Assembly (NCBI GenBank): GCA_937893205.1
Contig: CALBJU010000202.1
Coordinates: 1 to 6,253, forward strand
Length of the DNA stretch: 6,253 bases
Origin: an uncultured Bacteroidota bacterium
Lineage (GTDB): Bacteria; Bacteroidota; Rhodothermia; Rhodothermales; UBA10348
Direction of reading: 5' to 3'
Numbering within the stretch: position 1 is the stretch's first letter; the number at the start of each line of letters is the position of its first letter. The notes under the pieces were generated by a model, which made no database searches, had not been told where the DNA came from, and saw only the letters and a program-made list of their open reading frames with translations. The translations under genes and the position numbers were made by a program. Positions 1 to 6,253 of this stretch are shown here, in pieces.

Positions 1-88
1 GCAGGTATGATGCTCTCGTTCACCGTTTCAGAATAGGAACAGATCCAGAGGGCGTAGCATCTGGCTCGATGTGAAGGATTTACCTGCT
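1..88 (+). other. Left edge: no clear gene, possible tail of a convergent plus-strand gene
   Basis: One plus-strand frame is open from the edge (base 3) to TGA at 72-74, giving 23 residues ending DPEGVASGSM. It stops 15 bases before the symmetrical hairpin at 89-113, which would suit the end of a convergent gene. The stretch is too short to show coding by itself, and a minus-strand frame is open here too. Confidence 0.2.
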
Positions 89-113
89 ATTCTCCGCAAA
101 AAATGCGGAGAAT
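89..113 (-). terminator. Perfect 10-bp hairpin directly after the serine hydrolase stop
   Basis: ATTCTCCGCA at 89-98 and TGCGGAGAAT at 104-113 are exact reverse complements around a five-base loop (AAAAA on the plus strand, UUUUU in the minus-strand transcript). The stem begins at the last base of the TGA stop. No U-run follows on either strand, so it is not a textbook intrinsic terminator. It may stabilise the 3' end or act with another termination mechanism, and because it is symmetrical it could serve both strands. Confidence 0.55.
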
Positions 114-1525
114 CAGTTCCTGCTGGCTAGTTTACCTTCGATCACTGTGATCATCGAGCTGGCATTCATGCTGGAGGGCTGAAGTTTCAGCACGTGGCGG
201 TACTGCTCGAGAGCCTCTTCCATTCGCCCGGCCGCATACAGTCCCTCTCCAAACGAGTCGCTTGCATTCGCCGACTCCGGATACATTTCCGAATTGAATG
301 CGAATATATCGACCGCGTGTTCGATCAATCCCTGGCGCAGCAAACGATAACCCAGGGAGTTCAGGGTTATCTCCTCGAAAGCCTCGGCGGGTAGGTCTGC
401 TCGTGACTCCTCAAAAACCGTTCGTGCCTCTTCAATGCCTCCACCCACGATCGCATAGTGCACCCGACGCCCCAGCAAGTACTGCGGGTCATCGTACTTT
501 TCGTAGTTGAGCCACCTTACCGCTGTCTGGGGGCCTCCGATAAACTCTTCAAACAGCGTGTGTAGAATCAGCATGCCGTTCGCACTGTTACTCAGCACGA
601 TGATCCCTTTTTTCGCCTCGGGCTCCAGATAGGCAAACGTCTTGTACCCAGAATTATCTCCCCATTGCCAGATGGCTTGGCCGCTCAATGTGGGCTGCAA
701 TCCCCAGCCGAGCCCCCAGAAAACTCCGTCGAGAGCGTCAACCTGGGCGGTTGTCATATCACGCTTGTTCTTGCGGCCCAACCCTTCTCCTCGCTCGACC
801 GCGAGCATGAACCGTGCATAGTCCGTCGGCGTGGTGTGCAAGCTGAAGGCAGCATTGGCAGTCTGAGGGACGAATTTGTCCAGCGGAACGCCCATGTCCG
901 TGTGACCGACAGCGATGTTCTGGCCAAATTCAGTTTGCCAGACGAAACTGGTCGAAGTCATTTCAAGGGGATCGAACACGTACACCCAGGCCAGTTCTTC
1001 GAGGGACTTGAATGAAATTCGCTCCAGCGCTTTCTGCAGAAAGAGGAATCCCTCGCCTGAATAGGTGAAGAAGGTCCCCGGTTCGAAACCGATAGAGAGT
1101 GATTCGCCTGGCGGTCGAAAATTCGGAAAGCCGGAGGAGTGCGACAACACCATACGGGTGGTGATCCTCAAATACCGCGAATCGTGCTCAGCATCGCGGT
1201 ACGTAACGTACTCAGCCAGCGGTTTGTCGAGGTCCAGTTGACCGTCCTCTTCCATCAAAAGGGCGATGTAGGCGACCACAGGCTTGCTGAGCGATTCGGC
1301 TTCGAAGACCGTGTCAGCGGTAATGGGGGGATTGGTTGTGGAGCTCCGAATACCACTTTGTACAGAATGAGTGATTTCCCCGTCCTCGATCACAACGAGA
1401 GATATCCCTGTGATTTCAGCCTGTTCAACCAGTGCGGCAACATCTACGGATTGCCCCAAAGCGCCGCGATTGAACAACAACGGCAGCAGGATCGCTAGAA
1501 CTACAATTTTGAAGCTTCGACTCAT
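113..1525 (-). CDS. Exported serine hydrolase, class C beta-lactamase/CubicO type, with C-terminal TPR-like region
   Basis: From the ATG at 1523-1525 this is a 470-residue protein, numbered here from that start. Residues 1-24 form a Sec signal peptide: basic MSRSFK, a hydrophobic core, and a likely cut after ALG before QS. The penicillin-binding-protein/beta-lactamase fold follows. The nucleophile motif SxxK is S78-L-S-K81, the usual YxN is Y155-S-G, and the third motif is the W-G-D-N-S-G segment at 288-293, a pattern I know from environmental serine hydrolases rather than clinical beta-lactamases. About residues 385-460 are helical and TPR-like (pairs such as LGYRLLRQGLIEHAVDIF and GLYAAGRMEEALEQY). 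The likely role is hydrolysis of an ester, amide or D-amino-acid peptide in the envelope, and the substrate is unknown. The gene is separated by 157 bases from the M24 gene upstream, so it may have its own promoter. The same frame stays open to an ATG at 1615, but that start would bury the signal peptide. Confidence 0.9.
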   Translation of the reverse strand: MSRSFKIVVLAILLPLLFNRGALGQSVDVAALVEQAEITGISLVVIEDGEITHSVQSGIRSSTTNPPITADTVFEAESLSKPVVAYIALLMEEDGQLDLDKPLAEYVTYRDAEHDSRYLRITTRMVLSHSSGFPNFRPPGESLSIGFEPGTFFTYSGEGFLFLQKALERISFKSLEELAWVYVFDPLEMTSTSFVWQTEFGQNIAVGHTDMGVPLDKFVPQTANAAFSLHTTPTDYARFMLAVERGEGLGRKNKRDMTTAQVDALDGVFWGLGWGLQPTLSGQAIWQWGDNSGYKTFAYLEPEAKKGIIVLSNSANGMLILHTLFEEFIGGPQTAVRWLNYEKYDDPQYLLGRRVHYAIVGGGIEEARTVFEESRADLPAEAFEEITLNSLGYRLLRQGLIEHAVDIFAFNSEMYPESANASDSFGEGLYAAGRMEEALEQYRHVLKLQPSSMNASSMITVIEGKLASRN

Positions 1526-1530
1526 CATCA

Positions 1531-1534
1531 CCTT
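1531..1534 (-). promoter_or_regulatory. Shine-Dalgarno-like AAGG that decides the serine hydrolase start
   Basis: On the minus strand AAGG lies five bases before the second of two tandem ATG codons (1523-1525) and only two bases before the first (1526-1528). The spacing favours the second. Both starts leave an intact signal peptide, while the far upstream ATG at 1613-1615 does not. Confidence 0.55.
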
Positions 1535-1571
1535 ATTCGCGTGAGAACCACAGTAAGTCTGAATCCCTGAC

Positions 1572-1589
1572 CGGTTCCGAGGTGAACCG
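1572..1589. promoter_or_regulatory. Operator-like dyad upstream of the serine hydrolase gene
   Basis: CGGTTC at 1572-1577 and GAACCG at 1584-1589 are exact reverse complements with a six-base spacer, about 47 bases upstream of the chosen ATG. An 18-base dyad at this position is the geometry of a dimeric repressor site or a leader hairpin. I could not place a convincing -10/-35 pair beside it, nor the -7 TAnnTTTG element known from Bacteroidota. Confidence 0.3.
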
Positions 1590-1637
1590 CAAATGAGTAC
1601 CCATATTCGGGGCAATTCCGGCTGAACCCATCTGTTT

Positions 1638-1662
1638 TGAGGACCATGAGGAAGCGTCCTCA
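1638..1662 (-). other. Small hairpin downstream of the M24 peptidase gene
   Basis: TGAGGAC at 1638-1644 and GTCCTCA at 1656-1662 form a 7-bp stem with an 11-base loop, starting 21 bases after the M24 stop in the minus direction. The four bases after the stem in the minus-strand transcript are A, not U, so it lacks the usual terminator tail. It could mark the end of the uvrA transcript weakly, or be chance. Confidence 0.3.
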
Positions 1663-1682
1663 GAGTTGAATGAGAAGCCGAG

Positions 1683-3020
1683 TTATTGTCTGGGGATCAG
1701 GAGCAGCTCTTCCTGCCGCGGGTCGATGTAATTCACAGACGAGCCATCAAAAATGGCGTCTTCCTCCAACATGATCCGCACGATTTGTCCATCCCATGAC
1801 CCAATAGAAACAGCTGCATTCAGCTCAATCGAGTGAGCCGTCATTGGAAACAGTGGATAATCGCCCCTACCCGGCACTCCACCCTGCTGGTCCCAAAGTC
1901 CAATGGTTGGACCCGCTGCGTGGCCATTGAACCCGATTGGATGCGTGTAAATGGTCGCATCGATTCCCTCCGAGTCGGCTTGCTCAAGAGCCCTCCGGAG
2001 AATATCGTTGCCGCTTCTACCCGATTCAAACTGACCCGTCAAAATGTCCTGAAGCCGGTTTCCGATGTCAAATGCTTCCTGCAGATCAAGGGGAGCTTCG
2101 GATTCGCCCGACTCCAATACGTACGCGTGCATCTGAGTATCCGTATTCAGTCGCAGATAGGTTATCCCGAAGTCCACGTGCAGGAGGTCACCTGGATTGA
2201 TGACACCAGAATCTTCGCGTGATGAAAAATCACCATCCCGTTCCGTGGTCTCAGCGCGTTGAATGTCTACCGATGGGTGAAACCATGTGACGAGATTCAG
2301 ATCTCGAATTTTCTCTCGATACCACCACTCGACTTCGTCAGTGCTCGTGACTCCTGGTGTTATTACCGCCTCAGATAGCCCTTCTTCTATGATATCACGG
2401 GCAATTCGCACGATCGAGGGATAGATCTCCATTTCACTTTCGGTACGCGTTTCCAGCCATCCAATTGCCAGTTTTTCGGCCGAAACAACCCGGGATCGAT
2501 ACTTTTCGTCGAATGCATCCAGCATTCCCTGATGCTCGGACGCGGAAAGCCCGTCAGCAAGAGCAAAAGTGGAGGAAATATTCAGTCCAATGCGCTTCGG
2601 ATCGCGCTCGGTCACGATCTGGGCCAGTCGTTCCCACTGATCCGGATCCTCTTCGGGATTCCACGCGCTCTCGAATGATCTCCCAATATTGTATCTGGTG
2701 ACGGCGAGCCGCTCGACCCCCTCGTCTCCTCGATCGAAAAACACCAGAATGGTACGTCGTCGCGCCGCGATCCAGGTCGCGGGGAGCATGGTTCTGATGA
2801 CTGGATCCTCGTTGTACTCACGCGCGGCAATGATCCACATGTCGATGCCCTCTCGCCGCATCACTTCTGGAATAACGGACTCGAGCCGTTCTTCGAGCAG
2901 CGAATCGATCAGTTCTGCTCGATCCCGCATCGAAAGAATTGTAGGGGATGACGAGGGGGCTACGAGGAAAATGAGCGAACCAGCAGTCAAAATCGCGACT
3001 GCAGCGAGAACTCTTTTCAT
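1683..3020 (-). CDS. Exported M24-family metallopeptidase (Xaa-Pro aminopeptidase-like)
   Basis: A 445-residue protein of the pita-bread fold M24 family, whose members use two metal ions to remove N-terminal residues, often from peptides with proline second. The N-terminus (MKR, then a hydrophobic run to about residue 21) is a signal peptide or membrane anchor without a lipobox Cys, so the enzyme is probably periplasmic or envelope-bound. Residues of about 30-190 form a creatinase/prolidase-type N-terminal domain and about 195-435 the catalytic domain. All five expected metal ligands can be placed: Asp283 (HVDFG), Asp294 (NTDTQ, the usual 11 residues later), His367 (NGHAAGP), Glu399 (SIELN) and Glu420 (LEEDA). 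His360 occupies the conserved upstream His. The start is supported by AAGGA six bases upstream and by the ATGA overlap with the preceding gene. Family membership is firm. Strict Xaa-Pro specificity is inferred from overall resemblance, and another dipeptide or amidinohydrolase-like substrate is possible. Confidence 0.92.
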   Translation of the reverse strand: MKRVLAAVAILTAGSLIFLVAPSSSPTILSMRDRAELIDSLLEERLESVIPEVMRREGIDMWIIAAREYNEDPVIRTMLPATWIAARRRTILVFFDRGDEGVERLAVTRYNIGRSFESAWNPEEDPDQWERLAQIVTERDPKRIGLNISSTFALADGLSASEHQGMLDAFDEKYRSRVVSAEKLAIGWLETRTESEMEIYPSIVRIARDIIEEGLSEAVITPGVTSTDEVEWWYREKIRDLNLVTWFHPSVDIQRAETTERDGDFSSREDSGVINPGDLLHVDFGITYLRLNTDTQMHAYVLESGESEAPLDLQEAFDIGNRLQDILTGQFESGRSGNDILRRALEQADSEGIDATIYTHPIGFNGHAAGPTIGLWDQQGGVPGRGDYPLFPMTAHSIELNAAVSIGSWDGQIVRIMLEEDAIFDGSSVNYIDPRQEELLLIPRQ

Positions 3021-3415
3021 GAGGGGTCCTTGCCGTTAGAGGAGCCGAATGATAGCTCATCCGGAATATCATTGCGTTGAGGCTTCGGATTTACGAGACC
3101 GCCGAGCATTGGAAGTTCAAACGCCGTAACAAAGTGAGCGATAGTCGCAAACCAGAATTCCTGTTGGAACTCAAAAAAATCTGCGTCAAAACCCTGTTGT
3201 TCTCCCTCGTGTCCCAGGACATCCAGATAGAAGATTCGGGGCCAGTCTGGATACTGTTTTTGGGCATCCCGGAGCAACGCGAACGCGGAGCCAGCCGCCT
3301 CTTCAAATGACTCCGACTCGGATACGATCTGGTAGAGCGAAACGGTATTGTCGAAGTTCATCGCAATACCTGGCTCGTCGGGCTTGTTGTAATCAGGACT
3401 GAAGGAAGGCTCCAT
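3017..3415 (-). CDS. Unrecognised 132-residue protein between uvrA and the M24 peptidase
   Basis: I do not recognise this protein. It has 132 residues, no signal peptide or membrane segment, no cysteine, and an acidic composition. An aromatic/acidic stretch at about residues 77-90 (FDADFFEFQQEFWF) precedes a hydrophobic patch (AHFVTAFELPMLGG) and a conserved-looking NPKPQRNDIPDEL segment at 109-121. The tail is polar and probably disordered. The gene starts 15 bases after the uvrA stop and its TGA overlaps the next ATG by four bases, so it is probably expressed with both neighbours. I chose the ATG at 3413-3415 because it sits just after uvrA. The ribosome site there is weak, with only a GAG about five bases upstream. 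Met19 at 3359-3361 is an alternative and leaves a compact fold beginning MNFDNTVSLYQIV. The tight gene packing supports a real gene, but its function is unknown. Confidence 0.75.
   Translation of the reverse strand: MEPSFSPDYNKPDEPGIAMNFDNTVSLYQIVSESESFEEAAGSAFALLRDAQKQYPDWPRIFYLDVLGHEGEQQGFDADFFEFQQEFWFATIAHFVTAFELPMLGGLVNPKPQRNDIPDELSFGSSNGKDPS
3027..3031 (-). promoter_or_regulatory. Shine-Dalgarno AAGGA of the M24 peptidase gene
   Basis: AAGGA on the minus strand lies six bases upstream of the ATG at 3018-3020, inside the 3' end of the preceding gene. Together with the ATGA stop/start overlap it supports this start and suggests translational coupling. Confidence 0.6.
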
Positions 3416-3430
3416 GGATCTCGTCTGACT

Positions 3431-6253
3431 CTATTCGTTTTTTTCTTCTTCGGGTTCTTCTTCAATCACTTCGACTTCTTCCTTTTCATTTTCGTCGGCA
3501 GCCATCGTATCGAGATCGATTATAGCCGCTTTTGCTCCTTTTTGGCTTCTTTTCAGTTCGGCTGAGAGGTATTCGCCGGTTGCTGACTTTTGCGTTGCCA
3601 AGGCTTCGGGAGTACCAGAAAACAGAATCTGACCGCCTCCGTCTCCCCCATCGGGACCCAGGTCAATCACAAAATCAGCCACCTTGACTACATCCAGATT
3701 GTGTTCAATTACCAACACCGTATTGCCCTTCCTCACGAGGGCCTGGAGGACCGCGAGAAGATGCCGAATATCTTCGAAATGCAGTCCCGTCGTCGGTTCG
3801 TCGAGAATGTAGAGCGTCTTTCCAGTGCCAGGCCGGGAGAGCTCTTTTGCGAGCTTTACTCGTTGAGCTTCTCCACCCGATATGGTCGTGGCCTGCTGGC
3901 CCAGTCTGATATAGCCCAATCCGACGGAATGTAGGGTGCGCAGTTTTCGTTCGATACGGGGAATGAATTCAAAAAAGCTAAGCGCCTCCTCAACAGTCAT
4001 CTCGAGGACGTCAGCGATGCTCTTGCCTTTGAAGCGTACCTCCAGCGTTTCCACATTGTACCGGCGCGAATAACAGGTCTCACACTCCACGTATACGTTT
4101 GGGAGGAAGCTCATCTCAAGTTTGATGATACCCGCTCCCTTGCACGTCTCGCATCTTCCGCCTTTCACGTTGAATGAGAATCGTCCCGGCTTGTATCCCC
4201 GAATTTTAGATTCAGGAAGTTGAGCATAGAGGTCCCGTATATTTCCGAAAAGCCCTGCGTACGTGGCGGGATTGGACCTCGGTGTTCGTCCGATCGGACT
4301 CTGGTCGATCTCAATCACCTTGTCGACATGTTCGAGGCCCGTAATCGCTTTGAACGGGAGGGGAACGCGCTTTGCGTTATGAAAATGCTCCGCCAGAATC
4401 GGATACAAGGTCTGATTGATCAGGCTCGATTTACCCGATCCGGATACGCCCGTCACACAGCTGAAGGTGCCGAGGGGCAGGCGAAAAGTGTCACCTTTCA
4501 AATTGTGTCCCCTCGCCTCGATCAACTCAATCCAGGTTCCGTTCCCTGGTCGACGAGTCGCGGGGACGGCAATCGACTTTTCTCGGCGCAGGTATGCCGT
4601 TGTCAGACTCGACGTTCCATTCCACCCGAGCGGAAGATCCTCCGGTTTAGAAGCGCCCACCACATGTCCACCGAGCTCGCCAGCCCCGGGACCGAGGTCA
4701 ATGACGAAATCGGCCGCTTCGATCATTTCCCGGTCGTGCTCGACCACCAGGATTGAATTTTCCAGGTCCCTGAGCTGTTTAAGCGATTCGATCAGCCTTT
4801 CATTATCCCTCGCATGCAGGCCGATGGAAGGCTCATCGAGGACGTATAAGACACCCGTCAGCTGGGTTCCAATCTGTGTCGCGAGGCGGATGCGCTGACT
4901 TTCGCCACCGGAAAGAGTGCGCGCACTCCGATCCAGATTTAAGTACCCCACGCCCACATTTAGCATGAAATCGAGGCGGTCAACTATTTCCTTCAGGATA
5001 GGCTCGGCAATTACGGCCTGTCGATCTGAGAGTTTGACTCCTCTGAAAAATTCTCGAAGGTCAGCCAGATCCATCCTGGTCAGCTGATCGATTGAATGGT
5101 CGGCAAACTTGAATGCCAGGCTCTCAGCCCGGAGACGTCCCCCTCCACACTTCACGCAGTCGGCGTGGCGCATGAACGCCTCGGCCCAGCGCCTCGATGT
5201 GTTCGAAGAGGTGTTTTCATACGTATGCCATACGTGGGCATACACGCCGCTGAATCGATGTTTGTAGGTGACTTCTCGGTCCTTGTACTTGTAGACGATG
5301 TCACACTGTTCTTCGCCCGCACCTTCTAGCAGGACCCGCATGTGTTCCTCGGTGAACTCGGCGAGCGGTGTGTCGAAGTCAAATCCAACGCTGTCTGCGA
5401 CAGCCTGCACCTGGGAAAATATCCAGATATCTCGGGGCACGCCCAGAGGAATAATCGCTCCATCTGCGATAGACTTTGATTTGTCCGGAATAATCAGATC
5501 GGCATCGAGCTCCTTCTTCGATCCGAGGCCGTGGCAATCCGGGCACGCTCCGTAGGGGGAGTTGAACGAGAAGGTGTTGGGCGACGGATCATCGTAGGAA
5601 ACCCCATCCTCCGGGCAAAACAAGTGCCGACTGAAGAGGTGGTCTCCCTGCTCTTCGGGCCCGCCCACGATCTGAGCGATGATGGTGCCGCCCCCCATCC
5701 CAAGAGCCGTCTCTACAGACTGACTGATTCGAGTTCTGATGCCTGGTTTGATCACCACGCGATCAACCACGACTTCGATGTCGTGCGTCTTGTAGCGGTC
5801 GACTTTCATGCCTCTCTCGATCTCGCGGATCTTGCCATCGACGCGGACCCGCTGAAATCCCTGCTTACCGACCTGATCGAATAATTCGCGGTAGTGGCCC
5901 TTCCTGCCCTTCACGAGGGGTGCCAGCAGCATGACGCGCGAGCCTTCAGCGAGCGCGAGAATCCCGTCAATAATCTCGTCGTCGCTCTGTTTTCGCATGA
6001 GCCCTCCCGAAACGTGCGAATAGGCGATCGATGCCCGAGCATAGAGGAGACGGAGGAAATCATAGATCTCCGTGACCGTTCCAACGGTCGAGCGAGGATT
6101 CCGGCTTACCGTTTTCTGCTCAATCGCGATGACTGGTGAGAGACCGTCGATGAAATCCACATCCGGCCGCTCCATCATTCCCAGGAATTGCCTCGCGTAG
6201 GCAGAGAGGCTCTCCATATAGCGGCGTTGACCCTCTGCGTAAATCGTATCGAA
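3431..6253 (-). CDS. uvrA: UvrA, excinuclease ABC subunit A (5' end outside window)
   Basis: This is the damage-sensing ABC ATPase of nucleotide excision repair, which acts as a dimer with UvrB in the cytoplasm. The visible part is 940 residues, numbered here from the codon at 6253. It begins inside the first nucleotide-binding domain (FDTIYAEGQRRYMESLSAY), so roughly 40-45 N-terminal residues with the first Walker A lie beyond the edge. The ATG at 6215-6217 is internal. Motifs in order: first zinc site (C213, C237, C240), a further CxxC at C366/C369, signature LSGGE 447-451, Walker B LYVLDEP 469-475, switch His506, second Walker A GVSGSGKSS 602-610, second zinc finger C701/C704/C724/C727, signature ISGGE 791-795, Walker B LYILDEP 814-820 and switch His851. 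The C-terminus is a strongly acidic tail (about 913-940). One oddity is Asp216 where the second Cys of the first zinc site is expected. The family is certain. The gene is intact within the window. Confidence 0.98.
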   Translation of the reverse strand, partial: FDTIYAEGQRRYMESLSAYARQFLGMMERPDVDFIDGLSPVIAIEQKTVSRNPRSTVGTVTEIYDFLRLLYARASIAYSHVSGGLMRKQSDDEIIDGILALAEGSRVMLLAPLVKGRKGHYRELFDQVGKQGFQRVRVDGKIREIERGMKVDRYKTHDIEVVVDRVVIKPGIRTRISQSVETALGMGGGTIIAQIVGGPEEQGDHLFSRHLFCPEDGVSYDDPSPNTFSFNSPYGACPDCHGLGSKKELDADLIIPDKSKSIADGAIIPLGVPRDIWIFSQVQAVADSVGFDFDTPLAEFTEEHMRVLLEGAGEEQCDIVYKYKDREVTYKHRFSGVYAHVWHTYENTSSNTSRRWAEAFMRHADCVKCGGGRLRAESLAFKFADHSIDQLTRMDLADLREFFRGVKLSDRQAVIAEPILKEIVDRLDFMLNVGVGYLNLDRSARTLSGGESQRIRLATQIGTQLTGVLYVLDEPSIGLHARDNERLIESLKQLRDLENSILVVEHDREMIEAADFVIDLGPGAGELGGHVVGASKPEDLPLGWNGTSSLTTAYLRREKSIAVPATRRPGNGTWIELIEARGHNLKGDTFRLPLGTFSCVTGVSGSGKSSLINQTLYPILAEHFHNAKRVPLPFKAITGLEHVDKVIEIDQSPIGRTPRSNPATYAGLFGNIRDLYAQLPESKIRGYKPGRFSFNVKGGRCETCKGAGIIKLEMSFLPNVYVECETCYSRRYNVETLEVRFKGKSIADVLEMTVEEALSFFEFIPRIERKLRTLHSVGLGYIRLGQQATTISGGEAQRVKLAKELSRPGTGKTLYILDEPTTGLHFEDIRHLLAVLQALVRKGNTVLVIEHNLDVVKVADFVIDLGPDGGDGGGQILFSGTPEALATQKSATGEYLSAELKRSQKGAKAAIIDLDTMAADENEKEEVEVIEEEPEEEKNE

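Noticed and set aside
1..7. GCAGGTA at 1-7 matching TACCTGC at 81-87 as an inverted repeat
   Set aside because: Seven bases separated by 73 is close to chance level, and there is no further pairing.
113..1525. The serine hydrolase as a beta-lactam resistance gene
   Set aside because: The YSG and GDNSG motifs and the TPR-like tail differ from true class C beta-lactamases, so a resistance role is not supported.
1526..1615. A 30-residue N-terminal extension of the serine hydrolase from the ATG at 1613-1615
   Set aside because: It would place the signal peptide inside the protein, has no fitting ribosome site that I can see, and overlaps the dyad. The tandem ATGs at 1523-1528 with AAGG explain the start better.
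1526..1682. A promoter in the gap upstream of the serine hydrolase
   Set aside because: No -35/-10 pair with proper spacing, nor a Bacteroidota-type TAnnTTTG element, could be placed on the minus strand.
1833..2222. A 129-codon plus-strand open frame opposite the M24 gene
   Set aside because: It lies over the catalytic domain of a clear minus-strand gene, and its translation resembles no family.
4220..4756. A 178-codon plus-strand open frame, and shorter ones, opposite uvrA
   Set aside because: They are antisense shadows of a well-conserved gene, with no recognisable domain or ribosome site.
6215..6217. ATG as the true uvrA start
   Set aside because: The 12 codons upstream to the window edge encode FDTIYAEGQRRY, conserved UvrA sequence, so the gene continues past the edge.

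Overview
The window holds four minus-strand protein-coding genes read from right to left. In transcription order they are uvrA (5' end cut off by the right window edge), a 132-residue protein I do not recognise, an exported M24-family metallopeptidase resembling Xaa-Pro aminopeptidases, and an exported class C beta-lactamase-like serine hydrolase with a C-terminal TPR-like region. I see no RNA genes, insertion sequences, CRISPR arrays or phage genes.

Layout. uvrA occupies 3431-6253 and is open at the window edge. Only 15 bases separate its stop from the unknown gene (3017-3415), which overlaps the M24 gene (1683-3020) by four bases in an ATGA stop/start junction. These three genes look co-transcribed. 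A 157-base gap follows (1526-1682) with a small hairpin and an operator-like dyad. The serine hydrolase gene follows (113-1525). Its stop codon abuts a perfect 10-bp hairpin (89-113) that probably ends transcription. The left 88 bases hold no clear gene, though one plus-strand frame stays open from the edge to a stop at 72-74 and could be the tail of a convergent gene.

Organism. Base composition is moderate, with G+C slightly above half by eye. The UvrA sequence around its first zinc site, and the pairing of exported M24 and GDNSG-type serine hydrolases, remind me of Bacteroidota and relatives (Rhodothermia/Balneolia-like) or another environmental group such as Gemmatimonadota. This is an impression from family knowledge, not a placement. 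Shine-Dalgarno-like AAGGA and AAGG sequences precede two of the genes.

Function. UvrA is the damage-recognition ATPase of nucleotide excision repair in the cytoplasm. The two enzymes further down carry export signals and probably act in the cell envelope on peptides or ester/amide substrates. Nothing in the sequence links them biochemically to DNA repair, so the grouping may be no more than shared transcription. I found no convincing new multi-gene system. The least explained parts are the small protein between uvrA and the peptidase, the altered first zinc site and strongly acidic tail of UvrA, and the dyad upstream of the serine hydrolase.
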